A stretch of DNA of 7,544 nucleotides from M2408 sp046303515 (GTDB lineage: Bacteria; Bacteroidota; Bacteroidia; Flavobacteriales_D; Crocinitomicaceae): positions 1-7,544 of the forward strand of contig JBKCGI010000239.1 of assembly GCA_046303515.1 (NCBI GenBank), given 5' to 3'. Of this stretch, positions 1-5,089 are shown one piece after another (position 1 is the first letter of the stretch; each line of letters opens with the position of its first letter). Both the position numbers and the translations under genes were made by a program. The notes under the pieces are model-generated. The model did no database searches. It was not told where the DNA came from and saw only the letters and a program-made list of their open reading frames with translations.

Positions 1-56
1 AAAATGGCTAAAAATGTCCAATTATAAACGCCTTTAAATAATTTTTTCTTTTCCAT
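1..56 (-). CDS. gldG: GldG, gliding-motility ABC transporter auxiliary protein (N-terminus only, cut by window edge)
   Basis: An ATG at 56-54 on the minus strand opens a frame that stays open to the window edge, giving 18 residues that begin MEKKKLFKGVYNWTFLAI. This looks like a short lysine-rich cytoplasmic tail followed by the start of a membrane helix, as expected for GldG, whose bulk is an extracytoplasmic domain between an N-terminal and a C-terminal helix. The start lies 3 nt after the gldF stop codon, so the two are surely co-transcribed. The name rests mainly on this gldF-gldG adjacency, which is conserved in gliding Bacteroidota, because the sequence seen is too short to identify alone. 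GldG is thought to work with GldF and the ATPase GldA in an ABC transporter needed for gliding in Flavobacterium johnsoniae. Confidence 0.75.
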   Translation of the reverse strand, partial: MEKKKLFKGVYNWTFLAI

Positions 57-59
57 TTT

Positions 60-794
60 TTACTTTTTAAGGGATTTGATAACCGTCAAGGCTGAAAAAA
101 TAAAAATGCCAATTACACTCAAAAAGTAGATGATATCGCTCGAATCGACAACTCCTCTTTTGATTGAATCATAATGGTAACTGATGCCACAATATTTGAT
201 GATATAATCAAAATCGCCCATCAAATTAAAGGAACCCAACAAGGTTAAACCGTCGTAAATGACCCAAGATAAAAACATGGCGATGATGAAAGCTACGATT
301 TGACTGTTAGTGATTGAACTCGCAAATAAGCCAATCGCTACAAAAACTGCTCCCAATAAAATCAATCCCAAGTAGGACGTAATCGTTGCTCCGTGGTCGA
401 AAGCTGTTCCGTCATCCAAGGCAATTGTGGTCATGGAATAATAAAAAACCAAGGTTGGAATCAGGGTAATTACCACCAAAGTAACCCCTGCAAAATACTT
501 TGCCAACAAGATTTGTAAGTCTGAAATGGGTCTGGTAAACAACAACTCAATTGTGCCCGTTCTGCGTTCTTCCGCAATGGAGCGCATCGTTATGGCTGGA
601 ATTAAAATCAAGAAAATTAAAGGCGCCATGTTGAAGAAAGGAATTAAATCGGCTTCTGAACCTTCTAATAAATTGGTGTTGTAAGAAATCACCCAGTGAA
701 ATAATCCTGATGTTATCAAAAAAATCAGAATAAAGGTGTAACCAATAACTGAACTTAAAAAACTGCGAATTTCTTTAAAATACAATGCTTTCAT
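60..794 (-). CDS. gldF: GldF, gliding-motility ABC transporter permease
   Basis: This 244-residue integral membrane protein is an ABC-2 type permease. The length matches GldF, which is about 240 residues. About six membrane segments can be seen, near residues 16-37, 52-72, 100-122, 140-160, 163-187 and 218-238. Between the second and third is the conserved cytoplasmic stretch ITMRSIAEERRTGTIELL (residues 68-85), followed by TRPISDLQ, the hallmark of this permease group and the probable contact with the ATPase. The motifs SQIVAFI (164-170) and YHYDSIKRGVVDSSDIIYF (206-224) are typical of GldF rather than of other ABC-2 permeases. In F. johnsoniae GldF acts with GldG and GldA and is required for gliding, although the transported substrate is unknown. 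The chosen ATG gives the usual MKA-type N-terminus, with no Shine-Dalgarno motif upstream. gldG follows after 3 nt. The ATPase gene gldA is not in the window; in F. johnsoniae it is also encoded away from gldFG. Confidence 0.93.
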   Translation of the reverse strand: MKALYFKEIRSFLSSVIGYTFILIFLITSGLFHWVISYNTNLLEGSEADLIPFFNMAPLIFLILIPAITMRSIAEERRTGTIELLFTRPISDLQILLAKYFAGVTLVVITLIPTLVFYYSMTTIALDDGTAFDHGATITSYLGLILLGAVFVAIGLFASSITNSQIVAFIIAMFLSWVIYDGLTLLGSFNLMGDFDYIIKYCGISYHYDSIKRGVVDSSDIIYFLSVIGIFIFSALTVIKSLKK

Positions 795-826
795 TGTCGA
801 ATATCAATTTCGTTATAAAACAGCAC

Positions 827-834
827 CAAAAGTA
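827..834 (-). promoter_or_regulatory. Candidate -7 element of the gldF promoter
   Basis: Read on the minus strand, 834-827 is TACTTTTG, a full match to the Bacteroidota -7 consensus TAnnTTTG. It would place the transcription start near 820 and give gldFG a leader of roughly 25-30 nt. No TTG or TTTG element is found at the expected 19-21 nt further upstream, so only half of the promoter is supported. Confidence 0.42.
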
Positions 835-887
835 CAAATAAAAATTTGAATGTATTTTGTGGATGGTTTAAAATGCAAGAATCATTG

Positions 888-906
888 CCTAAACAGTAAT
901 TTTAGG
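888..906 (-). terminator. Weak hairpin after the accessory gene pair, possible terminator
   Basis: CCTAAA (888-893) and TTTAGG (901-906) can pair around a 7-nt loop, starting 16 nt past the stop codon at 922. The right arm overlaps a second inverted repeat (900-913, TTTTA/TAAAA), so the two hairpins exclude each other. The stem is short, A/T-rich and lacks a T-tract directly after it on the minus strand. Transcription may therefore read into gldF. Confidence 0.25.
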
Positions 907-921
907 TCTAAAAAAGCTTGT

Positions 922-1665
922 TTATTGCCCGTCAACTAGTTTTGGATTTTTCTTCTTACCAAAACCTAGCTCTAAACCAACACCCAACCAAGCGTATTTT
1001 TTAAACTGATCCCAATCGGAATAGAGATTGGTGCCGAGAGATATTTTGGTGGCGAGGGAGAATTTGTCGGATTGTTGATAGCGCAAACAATAAAAAAGGG
1101 CTATATTTGATGATGAAAAGAAAAAATTTCGAGGTAAATCATTATTGTTTAAGGAATTAAAAAATGAATTTTTATCTCCATCGAATCTATCATGGGTGTT
1201 CGAATAATAATAAGTTGAAATGTAATTTTCGTAAAAATAAATTTCATTATTAATTCCAATAGAACTATGAAAATTTGAATTTGAGGAAAAAGTATGGTAA
1301 ATAGTATTAACAAGACCTAAAGAATTCGATTTACTTATTAAATCTAAATCTGTGCTAATAAATTCATAGTCGCAACCTTGTTGATAACAGTTTTCTGTGT
1401 AGTATCCTTTTATTTTGTGTTCCACAATGTGTTTTGTGTTTTTAAATGTCAAACCAAGATCCCAAGATATGGATGCTTTTTCAAGCATTTTTTTTGTTAC
1501 CTGGAACGTATTGGTTTGGCTCTTTACATTATCATATAACATTATATATTCTTGAGCTTCAGATGTGTAAGGTTTATAAAAATCTATATTTCTAAAATAT
1601 CCAATTTTCAGCTGAGCAAAGCAACTAGCTGAAAAACAAACCATTATTATCAATAATTTTCGCAT
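922..1665 (-). CDS. Secreted protein of unknown function, probable small outer-membrane beta-barrel
   Basis: I do not recognise this 247-residue protein as a named family. It opens with a clear signal peptide, MRKLLIIMVCFSASCFA, with probable cleavage before Gln18, so it is exported. The mature part contains many alternating polar/aromatic stretches that read as amphipathic beta strands (for example near residues 65-75, 112-125, 137-153, 186-196 and 202-213). It ends in AWLGVGLELGFG (225-236), resembling the last strand of Bacteroidota outer-membrane barrels, followed by a lysine-rich tail. Two cysteines five residues apart (93 and 98) could form a disulphide in a loop. The start overlaps nothing and lies 1 nt after the stop of the upstream lipoprotein gene (TGA-T-ATG), which implies translational coupling and a shared job. 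G+C is low: two hand-counted 60-base lines (1141-1200 and 1321-1380) give 15 and 17 G/C, against 23 in comparable lines of the right-hand operon. A periplasmic beta-rich protein is the main alternative to a barrel. Confidence 0.72.
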   Translation of the reverse strand: MRKLLIIMVCFSASCFAQLKIGYFRNIDFYKPYTSEAQEYIMLYDNVKSQTNTFQVTKKMLEKASISWDLGLTFKNTKHIVEHKIKGYYTENCYQQGCDYEFISTDLDLISKSNSLGLVNTIYHTFSSNSNFHSSIGINNEIYFYENYISTYYYSNTHDRFDGDKNSFFNSLNNNDLPRNFFFSSSNIALFYCLRYQQSDKFSLATKISLGTNLYSDWDQFKKYAWLGVGLELGFGKKKNPKLVDGQ

Positions 1666-1666
1666 A

Positions 1667-2089
1667 TCATTTTACTTTATAAAAAAAATCAGCTCCGGTA
1701 GTATCCTGTATAAAATTGTTTTCAGTATAACCGAAAGCAATCCAAGTAGTATCTGCATTTTTTTGTTTATAAATTGTAACACTTCCCAATAAATTGTTTT
1801 TCTTTGTAGAACGTAGAAACCTTTGATTAAATATACGGCCTTCTACTAGAAAATCATAATTGTTTATATCGATATTATTTACTGTAAATCTTTTACCTCT
1901 ACCAGTTGAAAAATACATTTCAACCTTGCCAGAAGAACTGATATTAAGTTTTTTTGAATTATCTTCCTTTTTGACAGGTAACCAAGTGCCAACTAGTTCT
2001 TTAAACTCTGGTTTTTCTAGTATTGACGAATCTGTTTTTTCACAAGAAAAGAAAAAACAGACTACGGTAATAAATATGTACTTTTTCAT
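1667..2089 (-). CDS. Small lipoprotein of unknown function, possibly lipocalin-like
   Basis: This 140-residue protein begins with a lipoprotein signal, MKKYIFITVVCFFFSC, in which Cys16 follows FFS and would be lipidated. The residues after it (EKTDSS) are polar, giving a short tether. The mature domain starts with ELVGTWLPVKKED (31-43), close to the LxGTW opening seen in lipocalin-like domains of Bacteroidota lipoproteins. It continues as alternating beta strands (LNISSSGKVEMYFS, RFTVNNIDI, YDFLVEGRI, SVTIYKQ, WIAFGYT). A small beta-barrel or sandwich anchored to the outer membrane is therefore likely, but no ligand or activity can be named. It is the first gene of the pair and stops 1 nt before the secreted beta-rich protein gene. 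One counted line (1801-1860) has 18 G/C of 60, low for this window. The start is the only ATG that yields the signal peptide; no Shine-Dalgarno motif precedes it. Confidence 0.75.
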   Translation of the reverse strand: MKKYIFITVVCFFFSCEKTDSSILEKPEFKELVGTWLPVKKEDNSKKLNISSSGKVEMYFSTGRGKRFTVNNIDINNYDFLVEGRIFNQRFLRSTKKNNLLGSVTIYKQKNADTTWIAFGYTENNFIQDTTGADFFYKVK

Positions 2090-2214
2090 AATTTGACAAT
2101 TTTATCATTCAAGATGAATTTTTAGTTTATTGACAAAAATCATTTCCTTTTCAAAAACGAAAAGTAATCAAAAAAGTTGGAATTAATTCTCTTTTTTCTA
2201 TATTTACAATCCCG
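2090..2214. other. Divergent intergenic region between the lipoprotein gene and the MoxR-type operon
   Basis: This 125-bp, very A/T-rich region must drive transcription in both directions. The plus-strand promoter is well supported (2177-2206). On the minus strand only a poor match (TAAAATTG, 2104-2097) was found, without a properly spaced upstream element. No RNA structure or ORF is supported here. Confidence 0.6.
2177..2206 (+). promoter_or_regulatory. Bacteroidota-type promoter of the SpoIIM/DUF4129/DUF4350/MoxR operon
   Basis: TTG at 2177-2179 and TATATTTA at 2199-2206 are separated by 19 nt, fitting the Bacteroidota housekeeping pattern TTG - 19 to 21 nt - TAnnTTTG with only the last base of the -7 box differing. 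The expected transcription start is around 2211-2213, only a few bases before the ATG at 2215, so the first mRNA would be almost leaderless. Confidence 0.6.
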
Positions 2215-4152
2215 ATGAAGGAAACCAAATTCATAGAACAGAACAAGGAAAAGTGGAATCGCTTTGAGAAACTCTCTGAAAGTCAGACAAAAGACCCAGA
2301 AGAGTTGAGTTCTTTGTATATGGATATTTCCGACGATTTGAGTTACGCACAAACCTTTTACAAACGAAGAACTGTGCGTGTTTACTTGAATCAATTAGCG
2401 CAACGGGTGTATACAGGTTTACACATTCAGAAAGGCGAATCCTTTAAAAAAGTCTTACAAGTTTGGAAGGTTTCCTTGCCTTTGGAGATTTACCGTGCAC
2501 GAAAAAACTTACTGTTTGCCTTAATTGTTTTTTTAGTTTGGGCAGCTTTGGGTGCGGTATCAACACATTTTGACCCAGATTTTGCGAAGTTGGTTTTGAG
2601 TGACGGTTATGTTGAAATGACCAAAGAAAACATTGCCAATGGGAAACCTTTGGATGTGTACAATGTGCTCAATCAAGAAGGACAATCCAACATGGGAATG
2701 TTTATTGATATCACCACAAATAACTTACGGGTAGCTTTTTTGTGTTTTATTTTCGGGATATTTTTCACTATTGGTTCACATATTTTGTTGTTTCAAAATG
2801 CGGTCATGGTTGGCACTTTCCAATATTGGTTTGCTACAAAAGGTTTGTTGCTGACCTCTTTTTTAGGAATTTGGATTCACGGAGCATTTGAGATTTCGGC
2901 AATTGTTTTGGCCGCTGGTGCTGGAATAACGATGGGAAATGGTTGGCTTTTTCCGAAGAATTATACCCGTATGCAAAGTTTACAGTTGTCGGCAAAACGT
3001 GGTTTAAAAATCATGTTGAGTTTGGTTCCATTTATCATCATTGCAGGATTTTTAGAAAGTTATGTCACCGCCAATTACCAAGTTTTACCCGAATGGTCGA
3101 AATGGGTTTTGATTTCCCTTTCCTTTGGGATTATTTTGTTTTACTATGTGATTTATCCGACCATTGTAGCCCGAAAATATCCCGAATTGGTTCACGCTGA
3201 GGAAGTTGTAAATGTTTTCCCGAACACCAAATTCGACTTATTTAAAATCAGAACTTTAGGTGAAATTATTTCGGATTCTTTTCGTTTTTACAGACTGAAT
3301 TTTACCAAATTCGCCAAAGCAAACTTGATTTATGTGGCACCAATTGTGGCAGTTTTGGTTTATTTTCAAAACATAAACCATGCAGATTTGATGCTGACAA
3401 ATCACTTTTACGATTGGTCCAAACAATTGGAAATCATGATGGGATTTGGCTACGAAAATGGTCAAGATATTTTGGTAAATTTCCTCTGGACAATTGTTGT
3501 GGCTGGAATGTTTTTGTCCATATCTTATTGTTTTGCGACTTTGGACGAAAAATTTTCGCACAAAGCATTTTTAAAATTCGCAGTAGCTAAGTTTTTAGGC
3601 ATTTGGCTCGGTACAATTTTGGTTTTTTACTTCATTTCCTATCCGCGTTGGATGTGGTATTTTTTGATTTTATTCGTTATTCCTTTATTTTTTCTGCAAG
3701 CTCCCGTTTTTGGAATTGTGAAGGGAACTTTTGGCGAAAGATTCAGTAAATCTTGGTCATACAGCACTAAATCCTACGGAAATTCCTTGTTGACAATCAT
3801 GTTGTTTATTGTGATTTTAGGTTTATTTATGCAACCAATTGCTTTTGTGGGAAGTATCCACGATGGATCTTTTTTGAAAGAACCACCTATTCCAGATTTA
3901 TTGGATATGGCCTGTAGTTTTATCCGAAACATTGCCTATAAAATGGAGTGGGATGCTTGGTTTTTGAGCAATATTTTCAGACAAGTTGTCTACATTTCCT
4001 TTGCTTTATTTGTTGTTCCTCTGTGGATTATTTCCATGCATTTCATTACTTATAATGAATATGAAAAACAAAGCGCTTTGGGTTTAAGAAAGGCTTTTGA
4101 ATTGTTCGGAAAACGAAGTCGTGTAAAAGAAAATGATGCTGATTATGAATAA
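2215..4152 (+). CDS. SpoIIM (DUF95) membrane protein fused to a second multi-helix membrane domain
   Basis: This 645-residue inner-membrane protein has two halves. Residues 1 to about 325 are a complete SpoIIM/DUF95 protein: the cytoplasmic N-terminus KFIEQNKEKWNRFE and DLSYAQTFY are family hallmarks, followed by helices near 97-117, 171-193, 211-236, 264-282 and 296-318. The conserved core GIWIHGAFEISAIVLAAGAG is at 218-237. Such proteins are usually about 320 residues. After a linker (about 325-345), a second block begins with TLGEIISDSFRFYRLNF (347-363) and has helices near 368-385, 420-441, 455-475, 478-496, 524-545 and 588-608. It includes FGERFSKSWSYSTKSYGNSL (506-525), reminiscent of DUF4013 or GPDPase-membrane-like domains. 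In related genomes, as I recall, that block is a separate gene placed after the SpoIIM gene. The role is unknown; it is presumably the membrane core of the complex served by the MoxR ATPase. The start fits the canonical N-terminus. The last 8 nt overlap the next gene. Confidence 0.88.
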   Translation: MKETKFIEQNKEKWNRFEKLSESQTKDPEELSSLYMDISDDLSYAQTFYKRRTVRVYLNQLAQRVYTGLHIQKGESFKKVLQVWKVSLPLEIYRARKNLLFALIVFLVWAALGAVSTHFDPDFAKLVLSDGYVEMTKENIANGKPLDVYNVLNQEGQSNMGMFIDITTNNLRVAFLCFIFGIFFTIGSHILLFQNAVMVGTFQYWFATKGLLLTSFLGIWIHGAFEISAIVLAAGAGITMGNGWLFPKNYTRMQSLQLSAKRGLKIMLSLVPFIIIAGFLESYVTANYQVLPEWSKWVLISLSFGIILFYYVIYPTIVARKYPELVHAEEVVNVFPNTKFDLFKIRTLGEIISDSFRFYRLNFTKFAKANLIYVAPIVAVLVYFQNINHADLMLTNHFYDWSKQLEIMMGFGYENGQDILVNFLWTIVVAGMFLSISYCFATLDEKFSHKAFLKFAVAKFLGIWLGTILVFYFISYPRWMWYFLILFVIPLFFLQAPVFGIVKGTFGERFSKSWSYSTKSYGNSLLTIMLFIVILGLFMQPIAFVGSIHDGSFLKEPPIPDLLDMACSFIRNIAYKMEWDAWFLSNIFRQVVYISFALFVVPLWIISMHFITYNEYEKQSALGLRKAFELFGKRSRVKENDADYE

Positions 4153-5089
4153 GTTATTTTTAGTCATATTGCTCTCATTTTCAGGGATTGTTTTAGCGCA
4201 AAGCAAAAAACCTACGCCAAGTTTGGAATATTTTCAGCGCAAATACAAATACGTTAAAAATCGTTCGTACAAAGGACCGTCAGAAAAATACACAAGTCCA
4301 GCTTCCATGGACGAAAGCGAAGAAAATTATCCACAATCGAATTCTTCCTCGAGTTCAAATGGCGGAAAAATGGAATATTCGCCTGAAGAATTAGAACGCT
4401 TAAGAGAAGAAAAACAACAACGCCAACAAAACGGTTCTCCATCAAATAATGGTGGAAATGGTGGCAGTGGTCCAGGTGCTGGAAGTGGCGGAGGAAACGG
4501 AAAAGGTGGAGGCAGTAAACCTGTCGATCCAAAAATGGGTCAGCCCAAACCAATAGAATTTGATCCACCAGATGTTAATATTGACATTCCAGATATGGAT
4601 GTTCCAAATATCGACGGACCGAATATTTCTGCTAGTTTTTGGAAATGGTTTCTCATTGTTTTAGGTTCGGTTGCCTTGATTTTTTTGATTTATTATATTT
4701 TCAGAAATTACAAACCGAGCAATCGTAAAGTGAAGTCGGAAGGTTCATTTGCAGATTGGAATCCAGAAACGATTAGCAAAACCGAATTGGAATTGCGCCT
4801 CGAAAAAGCCATGTTGGAAAACGATTACCGTGAATGTGTGCGAATTTACTTCACCTTTATTTTAAAAGAAATGATTCGTTTGCGTTACATTTCCTGGAAA
4901 AAAGATTTGACCAATTTTGATTATTTGTTGCAAGCCAGTGCGAAGCAAAATTACCATCTTTTTGAGGAAAGTGTGCGCATCTACGATTTGGTTTGGTACG
5001 GAGAATACGACATTACCTTGGACGATTACAAATCAGTCGAAAGACATTTGGATGCACATTATAAACTGTTAAATCAAACAAATGCCTAG
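4145..5089 (+). CDS. DUF4129 domain membrane protein
   Basis: I start this protein at the ATG at 4145, giving 314 residues. That yields a clean signal peptide, MNKLFLVILLSFSGIVLA, cut before Gln, and an 8-nt overlap with the upstream stop. In-frame ATGs at 4133 and 4136 would only add MMLI or MLI. The exported part (about 19-164) is polar and low in complexity. It holds a glutamate/glutamine-rich helix-like stretch (about 76-96), a glycine/asparagine/serine linker (about 103-124), and a proline/aspartate/asparagine stretch (DPPDVNIDIPDMDVPNIDGP) just before a membrane helix at about 165-187. Positive residues after the helix (RNYKPSNRKVK) put the C-terminus in the cytoplasm. Residues 212-312 form DUF4129: CVRIYFTFILKEMIRLR, a tryptophan plus DLTNFDYL, and IYDLVWYGEYDITLDDY. 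DUF4129 typically accompanies MoxR, DUF58 and transglutaminase-like genes. The role is unproven, perhaps an adaptor between the periplasm and the cytoplasmic ATPase. Confidence 0.87.
   Translation: MNKLFLVILLSFSGIVLAQSKKPTPSLEYFQRKYKYVKNRSYKGPSEKYTSPASMDESEENYPQSNSSSSSNGGKMEYSPEELERLREEKQQRQQNGSPSNNGGNGGSGPGAGSGGGNGKGGGSKPVDPKMGQPKPIEFDPPDVNIDIPDMDVPNIDGPNISASFWKWFLIVLGSVALIFLIYYIFRNYKPSNRKVKSEGSFADWNPETISKTELELRLEKAMLENDYRECVRIYFTFILKEMIRLRYISWKKDLTNFDYLLQASAKQNYHLFEESVRIYDLVWYGEYDITLDDYKSVERHLDAHYKLLNQTNA
4451..4516 (+). repeat. Glycine-codon-rich low-complexity tract inside the DUF4129 gene
   Basis: Twenty-two successive codons here encode 14 glycines mixed with Asn, Ser, Pro, Ala and Lys. 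The DNA is a degenerate series of GGT/GGA/GGC units and is clearly richer in G than its surroundings. It encodes a flexible periplasmic linker and could vary in length between strains by slippage. Confidence 0.75.

Larger units (their letters stand above)
795..921. other. Intergenic region between gldF and the accessory gene pair
   Basis: This A/T-rich gap of 127 bp separates the 3' end of the two-gene minus-strand unit from gldF on the same strand. It holds the candidate gldF -7 box (827-834) and a cluster of short inverted repeats (888-913). No small ORF with a convincing start, no tRNA and no repeat copied elsewhere in the window was seen. Confidence 0.6.

Noticed and set aside
1860..2096. 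Plus-strand ORF of 78 codons opposite the lipoprotein gene
   Set aside because: It lies antisense inside a gene with a clear signal peptide, and its own product has no domain or credible start context.
2097..2104. TAAAATTG on the minus strand as a promoter for the lipoprotein gene
   Set aside because: It has one mismatch to the -7 consensus and no TTG element at a suitable distance; the nearest ones are 12 and 29 nt away.
2140..2394. Minus-strand ORF of 84 codons across the operon promoter and the SpoIIM start
   Set aside because: It overlaps the conserved N-terminal coding sequence of the SpoIIM protein on the opposite strand and shows no family features.
2943..3200. Plus-strand ORF of 85 codons
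   Set aside because: It is an out-of-frame shadow inside the SpoIIM coding region, which is continuous in its own frame.
3256..3561. Minus-strand ORF of 101 codons
   Set aside because: It is antisense to the second half of the SpoIIM fusion, is rich in Cys/His/Gln as antisense frames of membrane genes often are, and has no recognisable motif.
4133..4144. Upstream in-frame ATGs as the DUF4129 gene start
   Set aside because: They only add MMLI before a complete signal peptide and lengthen the overlap; the ATG at 4145 gives the usual MNK-type N-terminus and an 8-nt overlap like the next junction.
4254..4568. Minus-strand ORF of 104 codons with many histidines
   Set aside because: The His-rich run is the complement of the Gly/Asn/Asp codons in the DUF4129 linker, not a metal-binding protein.
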